DNA from: Stutzerimonas stutzeri
Lineage (GTDB): Bacteria > Pseudomonadota > Gammaproteobacteria > Pseudomonadales > Pseudomonadaceae
Length of the DNA: 64,000 nt
Assembly (NCBI RefSeq): GCF_018138085.1
Contig: NZ_CP073105.1
Span: 496,001-560,000 of the forward strand
Direction of reading: 5' to 3'
In this document: positions 28,568 to 37,949 of the stretch, one piece after another
Layout: every line of letters starts with the position of its first letter
Numbering within the stretch: the stretch's first letter is position 1
Program-made: the position numbers and the translations under genes
The notes under the pieces: generated by a model
What the model was told of the DNA's origin: nothing
The model's database searches: none
Seen by the model: only the letters and a program-made list of their open reading frames with translations

Positions 28568-29016
28568 GGGCTGGGCTCTTGAAGATAGCTCGCCACTTCA
28601 GGCGGGCGAAAAACGTTGAGACGCGCCTCGGCATGAATGCCGGGCCCGTCGAGGTGGCATTCGAACACGCCCATGCCGTTGTCGTCCTGCAGCGAGCGGA
28701 GCGCGCGAATGCGTAGCGCGGTACCAACGGGGAAACGCTCGACATCGCATTGAAACTGGCGGGTGCCGAGCAGAAAGCCCAGCTCCACCGGCAGCCCGGC
28801 CTGGCGTGCCTGACAGCCGGCGAACGCGGCGACCGTCTGCGCCATGATCTCGACACCGACCCAGGCGGGCAGGCTGCCATCGGGCAGGTTGAACAGCCCG
28901 CCGGGCTTCACCTTCACGTGCGCATCGATGCTGTCTGCGTCGAATGCCTCGACCGCATCGAGCAGGATCATGTCGCCGGCATGCGGCAGCAGTTCGGCTA
29001 CTGGCCAATCGATCAT
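28564..29016 (-). CDS. APE hotdog-fold dehydratase (ApeP-type)
   Basis: 150-residue 3-hydroxyacyl-ACP dehydratase-like protein. The likely catalytic His is in LLPHAGDMILLD (residue 12), and the hotdog helix carries WVGVEIMAQTVAAFAG. It would generate double bonds of the polyene. A second dehydratase domain is fused to the ligase at 38770-40449. ATGA overlaps on both sides. Confidence 0.88.
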   Translation of the reverse strand: MIDWPVAELLPHAGDMILLDAVEAFDADSIDAHVKVKPGGLFNLPDGSLPAWVGVEIMAQTVAAFAGCQARQAGLPVELGFLLGTRQFQCDVERFPVGTALRIRALRSLQDDNGMGVFECHLDGPGIHAEARLNVFRPPEVASYLQEPSP

Positions 29017-30200
29017 GGCGCGTCTCCCAGGATCAAGCTGATGTTGTTGCCGCCAAAGGCGAAAGAATTGCTCATCATGCGGCGCGGACCGGCGGCGGCC
29101 ATCGTCGTGCCGGCAGCGATCAGGTCCAGCCGCGGCAGGACGGCATCCTGCTCGCCGTCCCAGCGATGTGGCGGCAGCCTTTGGGCTGGATTGTGCTCGG
29201 ACAGGGCCAGCCAGCAGAACGCGGCTTCCAGCGCACCGGCCGCGCCCAGGGTGTGCCCGGTCAGCGGCTTGCTCGATGAGCAGGCCACGCCGGCCGGAAA
29301 CACCGCGGCGACCGCCAGGCTTTCCATGGCATCGTTGTGCAAGGTGGCGGTGCCGTGCAGGTTCAGATAGCTGACCTGCTCCGCTTGAATGGCTGCCCCG
29401 GCGAGCGCCTTGCGCATCGCCTCAATGGCGCCCAGGCCTTGCGGGTCGGGCGCGGAAATATGGTGTGCGTCCGAGCTGGCGCCACCGCCGAGCAGCGCGA
29501 TCGGCGCCGCGTCGCGGGTCATCAGGAAGAGCGCGGCCGCCTCGCCGATATTGATGCCGTCGCGGTTGACCGAAAACGGATTGCAGATGCGCTCGCTGGT
29601 CGCCTCCAGGGCGCTGAACCCTTGCAGGGTCAAATCGCAGAGGCTGTCCACACCGCCGCAGATCACCGCATCGCAAATGCCCGCATCCAGCAGGCGCTTG
29701 GCGCTGAGCAGGGCGCGAGCGCTCGAGGTGCAGGCGGTGGAAATCGAATAGCCAGGACCGCTGAGTTGCAGCCGCTCGCTGAGAAAGCTGGCGGGCGCGC
29801 AAAGCTCCTGATGACCGTAGTGATAGCTGGCCGGTAGCTCCCCTTCGCGCACCAGCTCGGTGATGCCCCGAGTGGCTTCCTGGATGCCGGTGGTGCTGGT
29901 GCCCATCACCACACCGATACGGGATGGGCCGAAGCGGGCGATCGCCTCATGCAGTTCGACTTCGATCTGCTCGACCGCGGCCAGCAGCAGCTGGTTATTG
30001 CGCGTGGCGTGACGCAGCGGCGCATCGTCGAGGGTGGGCAGCGTGCCTGTGACCGCGCCGACCGGCAGCAGGCGACCGGCGACCGCTTGCGGATAGGGCT
30101 GCATGCCCGAGTCGTCACCGTCCAGCAGGCGCCTGGCGACCTCCGCCTTACTGCGGCCCAGCGCGCAGACCAACCCCAGGGCATTCAGGTAAGCGGTCAT
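29013..30200 (-). CDS. APE beta-ketoacyl-ACP synthase, second copy
   Basis: 395-residue ketosynthase with SISTACTSSARALL (C157), LNLHGTATLHND and PLTGHTLGAAGALE, giving the full Cys-His-His set. The two KS proteins differ clearly around these motifs, consistent with separate initiation and elongation roles known from APE systems. The true ATG at 30200 overlaps the stop of the DUF3261 gene (ATGA); the frame is open further upstream but without function. Confidence 0.9.
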   Translation of the reverse strand: MTAYLNALGLVCALGRSKAEVARRLLDGDDSGMQPYPQAVAGRLLPVGAVTGTLPTLDDAPLRHATRNNQLLLAAVEQIEVELHEAIARFGPSRIGVVMGTSTTGIQEATRGITELVREGELPASYHYGHQELCAPASFLSERLQLSGPGYSISTACTSSARALLSAKRLLDAGICDAVICGGVDSLCDLTLQGFSALEATSERICNPFSVNRDGINIGEAAALFLMTRDAAPIALLGGGASSDAHHISAPDPQGLGAIEAMRKALAGAAIQAEQVSYLNLHGTATLHNDAMESLAVAAVFPAGVACSSSKPLTGHTLGAAGALEAAFCWLALSEHNPAQRLPPHRWDGEQDAVLPRLDLIAAGTTMAAAGPRRMMSNSFAFGGNNISLILGDAP

Positions 30201-30718
30201 TGCTGGCGAGCTCCGGCTGTCGCGATGGGGGCGACACCATAGGTCAGCGCCGGCCCGACGTCGAGTTCGAAACGGCCGTCTTCCAGATAGCGGACGTGCC
30301 AGGAGGACGCGTCGGCTGTCAGCGAGCGCCCGCCTGGCTGCTGTGTCCAGCACGCATCGTCGTAAAGCACGTCCAGCTGGTCGGTCGGGCTCAGCGCGAA
30401 CAGCAATGCGGCGAACAGCTCGCGCGCCTCGGGATTAGGGGGAAGCAGGCCGTCCGCCTGCCAGCGGCCGTCGCGCAACAGCTGGCGCGCCAGCGGGACG
30501 CCCAGCGGATCGAGCAACGACCAGCGCAGATCAGCGCCTTCCTGCTGGATGACCAACAGCCAGTCGCTCACCTGGTCGTCACTTCGTCGCTGGATATGCA
30601 ACTGCATCGGCAACGTCAGCCGCGGTGCTTGTGTCGGCAGCGGTGGCTGCTGAGCGCAGGCGCTAAGCATCAGCAGCAGCGCCAGCCAGACCGGGCGCGA
30701 TAGGTGACGCGTAATCAT
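30197..30718 (-). CDS. DUF3261-type lipoprotein of the APE cluster
   Basis: 173 residues with a lipoprotein signal (LALLLMLSACAQQ, lipobox LSAC, Cys about residue 21). The remainder is a globular domain with WLLVIQQEGADLRWSLLDPLG that I match to DUF3261 from memory of APE clusters. It probably acts at the outer membrane in APE lipid delivery, together with the LolA-like protein and the MMPL exporter. Starts 10 nt after the flavoprotein gene. Confidence 0.8.
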   Translation of the reverse strand: MITRHLSRPVWLALLLMLSACAQQPPLPTQAPRLTLPMQLHIQRRSDDQVSDWLLVIQQEGADLRWSLLDPLGVPLARQLLRDGRWQADGLLPPNPEARELFAALLFALSPTDQLDVLYDDACWTQQPGGRSLTADASSWHVRYLEDGRFELDVGPALTYGVAPIATAGARQQ

Positions 30719-30728
30719 GCCGGACGAC

Positions 30729-31970
30729 TCATGCCGGCACCGCGGGGGCGCACAGTTCGGCCAGCACCCGCAAGCGGCGTTTGGGTTCGGCGACGTAGGG
30801 ATTGGTGGTGTCCCAGGCGTAGCCGGCGAGGATCGAACTGATCATTCGACGAATCTCCGGCTGGGCGTGTTCGTCATAGATGACGTTCTGAAAACTGCTG
30901 TCGTACCAGCCCTCGACGTAGGTTCGGAAGGTGTTCACGCCAGCCTTGAGCGGCACGGCGAACTCGGTTTCCCAGTCCACCGCTTCGCCCGACAGCTGGC
31001 GATGCAGCACGGCGGTCGCCATGCTCGCCGAGCGCATAGCGATGGTGACGCCGGAAGAAAACACCGGGTCGAGAAATTCCGCCGCATTGCCCAGCAGGGC
31101 GAAGCCCGGACCGTGCAGGGTCGTGACGTTCGCCGAATAGCCGCCGATCAGCCGTGCCGGGGTATCCCACTCGGCGTTCTGGAGGATGCGCTTGAGGTTG
31201 GGCGCCTCCTGCACGAAGCCCTTGAGGCATGCGTCCAGATCCTGCGGACGACCTTCGTAGCGTTCGGCGCTGGCGACGACGCCAAGGGAGCAGCGGCCGT
31301 TGCTGAACGGAATGGTCCAGTACCAGACGTCGCGCAGCTCGGGGTGGGTGGTGATGAGGATCTTCTCGCGATCGAAGCGTGGATCGTCGATGTTGTCCTG
31401 GATGTGGGTGAACACGGCACGGCGCAGCGGGAAATTCGACGGCGCCTCCAGCTCGAGCAGGCGCGGCAGCACGCGGCCGTAACCGCTGGCGTCGAGGACG
31501 AAATCCGCTTCGATGGCATATTCGCCGCCGTCGGCACGGCGCACCTGTAGACGCGGGCGCGAGCCGTCGAACTCCGCGGCGGTGATTTCCTCTTCGTAGC
31601 GGATCTCCACGCCCTGCGACTCGGCCTGATCGGCCAGCAACTTGTCGAAATCGGCGCGCTGAACCTGATAGGTGCTGCTGTGCCCTGCGGTGAATTTGTC
31701 GCGGAAGTCGAACTCGGTGTAGCGCTCACCCCAGCCGAAGGCCGCGCCATGCTTGGTCTGGAATCCGGCGGCTTGCACCGCTTCGAGCATGCCGGCTTCC
31801 TCGATGAAATCCAGACAGTGCGACAACAGGCTTTCGCCGATGGAGAAGCGCGGAAACCGCTGACGCTCGATGATCAGGACGTCATGCCCCTTGCGTTTGA
31901 GCAGGGCGGCCGCGATGGCGCCGGAAGGCCCCGCACCGATGATGACGACGCTACGGTGTTCTGAATTCAC
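30729..31970 (-). CDS. Flavin-dependent halogenase-like oxidoreductase
   Basis: 413 residues. The FAD motif GAGPSG is at residues 12-17 and is followed by FPRFSIGESLL, typical of the halogenase/GGR-like flavoprotein group. A WxWxIP motif (WYWTIP, residues 216-221) and a Lys in QTKHGAAFGW (K73) correspond to the halogenase signature and the position of the catalytic lysine. Members of this group in APE clusters are usually annotated simply as FAD-dependent oxidoreductases. A halogenase or ring-modifying role on the aryl head is inference. A 154-nt gap separates it from the MMPL gene, the longest internal gap in the cluster. Confidence 0.82.
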   Translation of the reverse strand: MNSEHRSVVIIGAGPSGAIAAALLKRKGHDVLIIERQRFPRFSIGESLLSHCLDFIEEAGMLEAVQAAGFQTKHGAAFGWGERYTEFDFRDKFTAGHSSTYQVQRADFDKLLADQAESQGVEIRYEEEITAAEFDGSRPRLQVRRADGGEYAIEADFVLDASGYGRVLPRLLELEAPSNFPLRRAVFTHIQDNIDDPRFDREKILITTHPELRDVWYWTIPFSNGRCSLGVVASAERYEGRPQDLDACLKGFVQEAPNLKRILQNAEWDTPARLIGGYSANVTTLHGPGFALLGNAAEFLDPVFSSGVTIAMRSASMATAVLHRQLSGEAVDWETEFAVPLKAGVNTFRTYVEGWYDSSFQNVIYDEHAQPEIRRMISSILAGYAWDTTNPYVAEPKRRLRVLAELCAPAVPA

Positions 31971-32124
31971 TGCAACCTTCCTTGTTCGACTCGATGGGAA
32001 TGAGAAATGCCAGGCATGGCTGGCCCAGACGGGAAATCTATTACTCGGTTGAGGTCACCGCCAGGGCAGCCGGATGCCCTCGCAGCGACCCGCGGGAACC
32101 GCGCCGATGCACGCTGCGGCCGGA

Positions 32125-34464
32125 TCAACGTCGGGTCTCCGTTACCGGCGCGGCGGCCCAGGGTGCCAGCGCGAAGGCGCACACCAGGCCGAGCCCCACC
32201 GCCAGACCGAAGTTGCTCACCGCCGGCGTGCTCGACAGGGCCAGCAGGCCGAACGACAACCAGGTGGTTACCGCCGCGAGCAGGGTGCCGACCAGGCTCA
32301 CCGCGGCGCCGCCGATTCGCTCGCGCATGAGGATGGCGTAGTCGACGCCGATCGCGGTAACCAACACCAGGCCGAACAGGCCGAACAGGGTCAGGGGTTG
32401 GCCCAGCCAGCCCAGGCAGGCCAGGCTGCCCAGCGCCGCCAGCAGCGGCACGGCCAGGCAGCGCGCCGCGCCACGCCAGCCGAACGGCAGGCACAGCAGG
32501 GCGAAAATGAGCGCAGCGGCGCCGAGTTTGAGCAGCGCCGCCTGGCGCTGGGTCTCGGCGAACAGACGGTTCAGCTCCGCCGGCCGGTCGACGAGGCTGG
32601 CGCCGCCGATACTTTCGGCCAGACCGTGCAGCACCGAGCTGTCGCGAAGCCCTTGCAGGCTGACCAGACCGGCCGCCGAACCGTCGCCCTGCACGCCCAG
32701 CCACAAGGGGCGCCAGGGTTCTGCGAGCGGGCCGGCCAGCACCTCCTCGAGGCGGATCACGGGTTTTGACCGTAGCTCGGCGAGTTCCTTTTCCAGCTTG
32801 TCGGCGGTAATACCGAGCTTCAGCAGGGGCTGGCTGCTCTCCAGCAAACGCGGCAGCGCGAGGTGCAGACGTTCCTGGGCGGTCGTCGGGGTGACCAGCT
32901 GGCTCAGCGCGAGATAGCCGTGCAGCTTCTGCTCGGCCACCAGCTCATCGAGACGCGTGGTGAGCTGATCCTGGCGCTCCAGCAGCTCGTCGGGGGACGC
33001 CGCGCGAACCAGAAAATACTGGCTGGTCGGCTCGAAGCCGGTGATCTCGCCGACGCGTTCGGCTTGCTGCTGCAGCGCGGGCGCGCGGGCGACCCACTGG
33101 CGCAGGTCATCCTTGAAGGACAGCTGACTGATGCCGGCGATGCAGAACAGGACGAACCCGGCCAGCAACCAGATCGAGGGGATCCGCCGTAGCAATGCCT
33201 CGCGCAGCGCCAATCCGCGCTGGGCCCAACCCAGCGGTGCGGCCCAAGGTTGCAGCGGCGCGTTCAGCAGCGAGGGCAACAGGCAGGTGGCGCAGGCGAA
33301 GGCGCCAAGCAGGCCCGCCGCGGAAAACACCGCCACTTGGCTAAGCGCCGGGAACGGGGTGAAGCCCATGGCCAGGTAACCGATGACATTGGTAGTCAGC
33401 GCCAGCGCCAGACCCGGAAGCGTCAAGCGCAGGGCTCGATAGGCACGCCATGGCTGCAAGGTCCAGCTCTTGGAAAGGTAGTGCAGCGGAAAATCGATGC
33501 TTACGCCGACCAAGCTGGCGCCGAGCACCAAGGTCAGCACATGGATCTGGCCGAACAATGCGATACAGGCAGCGGCGCCGCTCAGCGCGCCGACCACCAC
33601 GGGCAACGCCACCAGCAGGACACGCGGTGTACGGAACAGCAAATGCAGCAACGCCAGCGTGGCGACGAGCGAAACGCTGCCGATCAGGCTGGCTTCCTCG
33701 CGCGCCTGGCGCTGGCCGTAAGCGGCATGCAAGATGCCGCCAGCGGCGAGCAGTTCGCCCTGCTCAGCCTCTACCCGATGGCGCGCAGCGCGAATCTGAT
33801 CGTCCACCAGCAGCGGCAACTGATCGTCGAAGGCATCGCCCTGGGTTTGCGCATGGATCACCGCCCAGTGCTGGCCCTCATGTTCGGCCAGCAGCCGGCC
33901 ATCGGGACGCGGATGGATATGGCCCGGTTGCGGCAATTGTCGCTGCGCCAGATCGGCGATGCCGAACCAGTCCTGCTCGACTGGCACCAGGCTGGTGCTG
34001 TCGAACGGGCTGTAAAGGCGTTGTACACGTTGTCGAACGAAGTCCCCGGGCGAGGCGATCAGGGCTTCTCGGCTCGCCCGGTCGAGCAGTGCCAGGCGCT
34101 GGTCGAGCAACTGTTGGCGTACCGCGGGCAGGTCGGCTTGCACCGAGCGCCGGACCTGGGCGAACAGGCCGCTGCCCCGGAGGTCGTCGGCGATTTCATC
34201 GGCCAGTGCGAAGGCGGCTGCTTCATCGGCGTGATGAATCAGCAACATCAGATCGCGATTCAGCGGTTGCTGTACCCGGCGCTCGGCGAGTTGCTCCAGT
34301 TCGCCGGGCGCGCCGCTGGGCAGCAGTTGCAACAGGTTGGCGCTGACCGGTGGGCCATCGCGCCATTGCCATGCGGTCAGCGCCACCAGCCCGAGCAGCG
34401 CCACGAAGAACAGCGAGGACAGCCAGGCCGGAAACCTGAGCGCTTGGTCAGTCGGCGAAATCAT
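32125..34464 (-). CDS. MMPL/RND-type exporter of the APE cluster
   Basis: 779-residue inner-membrane protein. It has one N-terminal helix, a large periplasmic domain, then five or six helices (for example VLTLVLGASLVGVSIDFPLHYL). A second half repeats the plan and ends with helices around GLVLVTAIGVDYAILM. The internal duplication and the VSIDFPLHY / IGVDYAILM motifs are typical of MMPL lipid exporters. It probably moves the finished aryl polyene lipid toward the outer membrane. Start overlaps the LolA-like gene by 17 nt. Confidence 0.9.
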   Translation of the reverse strand: MISPTDQALRFPAWLSSLFFVALLGLVALTAWQWRDGPPVSANLLQLLPSGAPGELEQLAERRVQQPLNRDLMLLIHHADEAAAFALADEIADDLRGSGLFAQVRRSVQADLPAVRQQLLDQRLALLDRASREALIASPGDFVRQRVQRLYSPFDSTSLVPVEQDWFGIADLAQRQLPQPGHIHPRPDGRLLAEHEGQHWAVIHAQTQGDAFDDQLPLLVDDQIRAARHRVEAEQGELLAAGGILHAAYGQRQAREEASLIGSVSLVATLALLHLLFRTPRVLLVALPVVVGALSGAAACIALFGQIHVLTLVLGASLVGVSIDFPLHYLSKSWTLQPWRAYRALRLTLPGLALALTTNVIGYLAMGFTPFPALSQVAVFSAAGLLGAFACATCLLPSLLNAPLQPWAAPLGWAQRGLALREALLRRIPSIWLLAGFVLFCIAGISQLSFKDDLRQWVARAPALQQQAERVGEITGFEPTSQYFLVRAASPDELLERQDQLTTRLDELVAEQKLHGYLALSQLVTPTTAQERLHLALPRLLESSQPLLKLGITADKLEKELAELRSKPVIRLEEVLAGPLAEPWRPLWLGVQGDGSAAGLVSLQGLRDSSVLHGLAESIGGASLVDRPAELNRLFAETQRQAALLKLGAAALIFALLCLPFGWRGAARCLAVPLLAALGSLACLGWLGQPLTLFGLFGLVLVTAIGVDYAILMRERIGGAAVSLVGTLLAAVTTWLSFGLLALSSTPAVSNFGLAVGLGLVCAFALAPWAAAPVTETRR

Positions 34465-35068
34465 GGCGTTCGGTGGGGCTCAACTGTTCGTCGATCTGGC
34501 TGTCGGTCAGCAACAGCAGGGTGCTGTCGCCCTGGGTTTCCAGCAGCTCGATGCGCTCGGCGGTCGAGCCACCCTGGATGACGATGCGGGTGAATATCTG
34601 TCCGAGCAGCTTCGAGCGCGGGGTCAGTGTCAGCGTCCAGCTATCCGCGGTCCCGCTGAGCTGCAGCTCGAAATCGCGTTGCAGGGCCTCCGTATCCCCG
34701 CGCAGCACGGCGAGGAACAGGTCGTTCTGACGCGCGGCGGCGCCTTGCTGCTGGGTCGGATGCCAGCCGTTGGCGTCGCGTCGGGCGATCCCCGAAGGGC
34801 TGATGCGGTAATCCTGTTGCAGCGGTTCGCGCAGGAACCAGAGCAGGCCCTGATCGCGCGCCAGGACGAAGGTGCCGGTGCTGACGAGCGGCTGGGGCAG
34901 CGCACGCAGGTACTTTTCCTGGGTGAAGTTGCCGCGGATGACCTCGGGCTCGCTCAACTGGCTGCCGAGATCCGTCAGATCGAAGGCGTCGGCACGCGCC
35001 ACCGTCGTCAGCGACAGGCTCAGCACCAGCAGCGTCGGCCCCGCAAGGCGCGTGAACAGTGGGATCAC
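34448..35068 (-). CDS. LolA-like outer-membrane lipid carrier of the APE cluster
   Basis: 206 residues with a signal peptide (LAGPTLLVLSLSLTTVARA). The mature part begins DAFDLTDLGSQLSEPEVIRG, then NFTQEKYLRALPQPLVSTG, the LolA-family beta-half-barrel start. The GTG at 35068 overlaps the thioesterase stop (GTGA), which fixes the start. Likely a periplasmic shuttle for the polyene lipid. Confidence 0.85.
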   Translation of the reverse strand: MIPLFTRLAGPTLLVLSLSLTTVARADAFDLTDLGSQLSEPEVIRGNFTQEKYLRALPQPLVSTGTFVLARDQGLLWFLREPLQQDYRISPSGIARRDANGWHPTQQQGAAARQNDLFLAVLRGDTEALQRDFELQLSGTADSWTLTLTPRSKLLGQIFTRIVIQGGSTAERIELLETQGDSTLLLLTDSQIDEQLSPTERHDFAD

Positions 35069-35490
35069 GATAGGGCCCGTTCCACGGCTTCGACGAATAC
35101 CGAGGGCGATGCCAGCAGCATCTCGCGGCTGGCGATCTCCACCGCAACCTGCACGGTGCTGCCGCGGGTCATGCGCTCGCCGGTTTCGGCGTCGCTGATC
35201 AGGTAATTGATCTTCAGGCGGTTTTCCCATTCCAGCAGATCGGCGCGAACGACGATGCGCTGGTTGAAGCGGGCCCCGCGTATGTAGCGCAGTTGCACAT
35301 CAATGATCGGCCAGGCGTAACCGGCATCGCGCATCTGTGTGTAGTTGTGGCCGATCCGCTCCAGCAGGGCGCAGCGGGCGACCTCGAAGTACTTGATGTA
35401 ATGGCCGTGCCAGACCACGTCCATGGAGTCGACGTCGAAGAAGGGCACCAGCACCTCGACCTCTGCCTGCAGCACGCCGCCCTTACGCAT
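35065..35490 (-). CDS. APE 4HBT-type thioesterase (ApeK-like)
   Basis: 141-residue hotdog thioesterase. The signature FFDVDSMDVVWHGHYIKYFE has the Asp-...-HGHY pattern of 4-hydroxybenzoyl-CoA thioesterase relatives. It may release or edit acyl chains from the ACPs. Start overlaps the ammonia-lyase gene by 8 nt. Confidence 0.87.
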   Translation of the reverse strand: MRKGGVLQAEVEVLVPFFDVDSMDVVWHGHYIKYFEVARCALLERIGHNYTQMRDAGYAWPIIDVQLRYIRGARFNQRIVVRADLLEWENRLKINYLISDAETGERMTRGSTVQVAVEIASREMLLASPSVFVEAVERALS

Positions 35491-37021
35491 AGAGCCCCCA
35501 GTGTTGTGCGCGGATGCGTTGCAGGCACAGGCGCAGCTCGCCTTCCAGTGCGCGATCCTCGATCAGTGGAGGGAAATCCTCACCCAGCGCGGTATGCATG
35601 GCCTGCAGTGGCGCGGGCAGAGGGCGCGCGGTCTGCCCCCGCTGGCGCAGCCAGACGCCCTGGTTGGCGGCGATCAGCGTGGCGGCGGCGACCTGCTCGG
35701 TCAGCTCCAGGCTGCGCAGCGCATCGCGTGCGGCGATGGTGCCCATGCTCACCTTGTCCTGGTTGTGGCACTCGGTGGAGCGCGAGAAAACGCTGGCCGG
35801 CATGCTGTTCTTCAAGGCTTCGGCGGCCCAGGCGCTGGTGCCGATCTGCACCGCCTTGAAGCCGTGATTGATCACCGCCGTGGCGGCTGGCGCACCGGAC
35901 AGGTTGCTCGGCAGGCCGTGGTTGTAACGGCTGTCGACCAGCAGGGCGAGCTGGCGGTCGAGCAGATCGGCGACGTTGGCCACCAGATTCTTCAGGCTGT
36001 CCATGGCGAAGGCGATATGGCCGCCGTAGAAATGTCCGCCGTGCAGCACGCGCTCGTTGTCGGCGTCGATGATCGGGTTGTCGTTGGCGCTGTTCAGTTC
36101 GGTTTCGATGAACTGCCGTAGCAGGCCCAGGCTGTCGGCCAGAACGCCCAAAACGTGCGGCGCGCAGCGGATGGAATAGCGGTCCTGCAGGCGATGCAGC
36201 GGTGCGGTCGGTGCCTCGATGGCCAGGTCCTGACGAATCCAGGCGGCCACTTGCATCTGCCCCGGGTGCGGCTTGGCGGCGAACAGTCGTTCGTCGAAAT
36301 GCTCGGGGTTGCCTTCCAGCGCGATCACGTTGAGCGCGGTGATACGGGTAGCCAGTTTCAGCAGGTAATCGGCACGGGCATAGGCGAGGCAGGCCAGGCC
36401 GGTCATCACCGCAGTGCCGTTCATCAGCGCCAGGGCTTCCTTGGGTCGCAGGGTCAACGGCGTCCAGCCGAGCTGGCGATGCACCTCGGCGGCGCTGCGG
36501 CGTTCCCCGCGGAACATCATCTCGCGCTCGCCGGCCAGCGCCGCGGCGACATACGACAGCGGCGTCAGATCGCCGCTGGCACCGACCGAGCCTTCTTCCG
36601 GAATCAGCGGCAGGACGTCGTGTTCGAGGAATGCCTGCAAGCGATCGAGCAGCTCGATGCGCACCCCGGACATCCCATGCGTCAGCGAACGCAGGCGGGC
36701 GGCCAGCACCGCGCGGGTGGCTTCGGCGTCTAGCAGCTTGCCGAGGCCACAGCCGTGAAAGGTGAACAGGTGCTGCGGCAGCGCTTCGACCTGATGCAGC
36801 GGCACTGCGACGACACAGGAGTCGCCGTAGCCGGTGGTCACGCCGTAGATCACGCCTTCCCGGTCGAGCAGGGTGTCGAGAAATTGCGCGCCGCGCGCGA
36901 TGCGCTCACGGAAGGCCGCATCGGCCTGCAGCCGCGCCGGCGCACGGCGCTGGGCCACGGCCAGCAGCTCTTCGATGCGCAGGTGGTTTTCGCCAAAGAT
37001 CACGGGCTCAGCGTTGGTCAT
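35483..37021 (-). CDS. HAL/PAL/TAL-family aromatic amino-acid ammonia-lyase
   Basis: 512 residues with the MIO-forming Ala-Ser-Gly in GSVGASGDLTPLSY (about residues 148-150) and the catalytic Tyr in VIYGVTTGYG (Y60). In the substrate-selectivity loop (QHLFTFHGCGLG) Phe88-His89 replace Ser-His of histidine lyases and His-Leu of tyrosine lyases, aligned by eye, so histidine is unlikely as the substrate. Its place in the cluster suggests it makes a cinnamate/coumarate-type starter. The ATG at 37021 overlaps the acyltransferase gene by 14 nt; the open frame upstream is spurious. Confidence 0.88.
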   Translation of the reverse strand: MTNAEPVIFGENHLRIEELLAVAQRRAPARLQADAAFRERIARGAQFLDTLLDREGVIYGVTTGYGDSCVVAVPLHQVEALPQHLFTFHGCGLGKLLDAEATRAVLAARLRSLTHGMSGVRIELLDRLQAFLEHDVLPLIPEEGSVGASGDLTPLSYVAAALAGEREMMFRGERRSAAEVHRQLGWTPLTLRPKEALALMNGTAVMTGLACLAYARADYLLKLATRITALNVIALEGNPEHFDERLFAAKPHPGQMQVAAWIRQDLAIEAPTAPLHRLQDRYSIRCAPHVLGVLADSLGLLRQFIETELNSANDNPIIDADNERVLHGGHFYGGHIAFAMDSLKNLVANVADLLDRQLALLVDSRYNHGLPSNLSGAPAATAVINHGFKAVQIGTSAWAAEALKNSMPASVFSRSTECHNQDKVSMGTIAARDALRSLELTEQVAAATLIAANQGVWLRQRGQTARPLPAPLQAMHTALGEDFPPLIEDRALEGELRLCLQRIRAQHWGLYA

Positions 37022-37949
37022 GGGTGTTCCAGAAAGGATAGAAGTTGAACCATTGCAAAGGGGCCTCCAGGCAACGCGCCGCCAGGCGGTCGGCATAGCG
37101 CTGCACCCACTGCTGCACCACCGCGTCGCGCTCACCGCGACGCCATTGAATACGTTCGGCGAAGGGCTCGAGGTGGACATGGAATTGCTGGCCGTGTTTC
37201 AGGCAGAACAGCAGATTCGCCGGGCACTGCAGCAACCCGGCCAGCAGCCAGGGGCCCTGAGGAAAATGGGCCGGTTGGCCAAGGAAATCGGCAGTCGCGA
37301 TGCGTGCACCGTGCAGCGGCACGCGATCACCCGCGATCGCCAGCCATTCACCGGCATCCAGCCTTCGTGACAGTTCCATCATGATCGCCGGATCCAGCTC
37401 GCTGACCTGAATCAGCCGCAGGTGGTTCGCGCCGGACTGGTCGAGCAACCGATTGAAGCGTTCGGCATGGCGCGTATGCACCAGGACATTCATTTTCACC
37501 TTGCGGCCCATCTCAGCCAGCGCCCGGCAGATTTCCAGGTTGCCCAGGTGCGAGCCGACCAGCAGTTGGCCGCGCGGTGCTTCGAGCTCGGCGTGCAGAT
37601 TCATCCGGTCGTGCAACACCAGCCTGTCGAGACCGAGGCGGCCGCCCCAGGCGTCGAGCTTGTCCAGCAAGGCGTCGGCGAAGGTGGTGAATTGCCGGAA
37701 GACGCTGCGCCAACTGGGCGTCAGGTCGCGGCGACCGCTCCAGTCGGCGAGATGGCGTTGATAGGCCCAGGCGCTCTGCCGCGCGCTGCGGCCAAACAGG
37801 TAGAAATACAGCACGATCAGGTACAGCAACGGCGCCATGGCGCGTCGGCCGAGCAGACGCACGGCCGCCGCGGTGAGCTTCATCAAGGCGAAGCTGCCGC
37901 GTTCGCGGTGTGCCGCCCAGTGTGAGCCGGGCACGGCTTTGTTGCTCAT
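37008..37949 (-). CDS. LpxL/HtrB-like acyltransferase of the APE cluster
   Basis: 313 residues with a membrane segment (AMAPLLYLIVLYFYLF) and the HX4E acyltransferase motif in VGSHLGNLEICRAL. The family transfers acyl chains to lipid A or similar acceptors. Here it may attach the polyene to its lipid or sugar anchor. The start is fixed by an ATGA overlap with the upstream glycosyltransferase; other APE clusters carry the two as one fused protein (recalled, not checked). Confidence 0.85.
   Translation of the reverse strand: MSNKAVPGSHWAAHRERGSFALMKLTAAAVRLLGRRAMAPLLYLIVLYFYLFGRSARQSAWAYQRHLADWSGRRDLTPSWRSVFRQFTTFADALLDKLDAWGGRLGLDRLVLHDRMNLHAELEAPRGQLLVGSHLGNLEICRALAEMGRKVKMNVLVHTRHAERFNRLLDQSGANHLRLIQVSELDPAIMMELSRRLDAGEWLAIAGDRVPLHGARIATADFLGQPAHFPQGPWLLAGLLQCPANLLFCLKHGQQFHVHLEPFAERIQWRRGERDAVVQQWVQRYADRLAARCLEAPLQWFNFYPFWNTHDQR

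Noticed and set aside
33250..34581. 443-codon plus-strand frame opposite the MMPL gene
   Set aside because: Antisense shadow rich in Gln/Arg/Gly; no homology signal and no start context.
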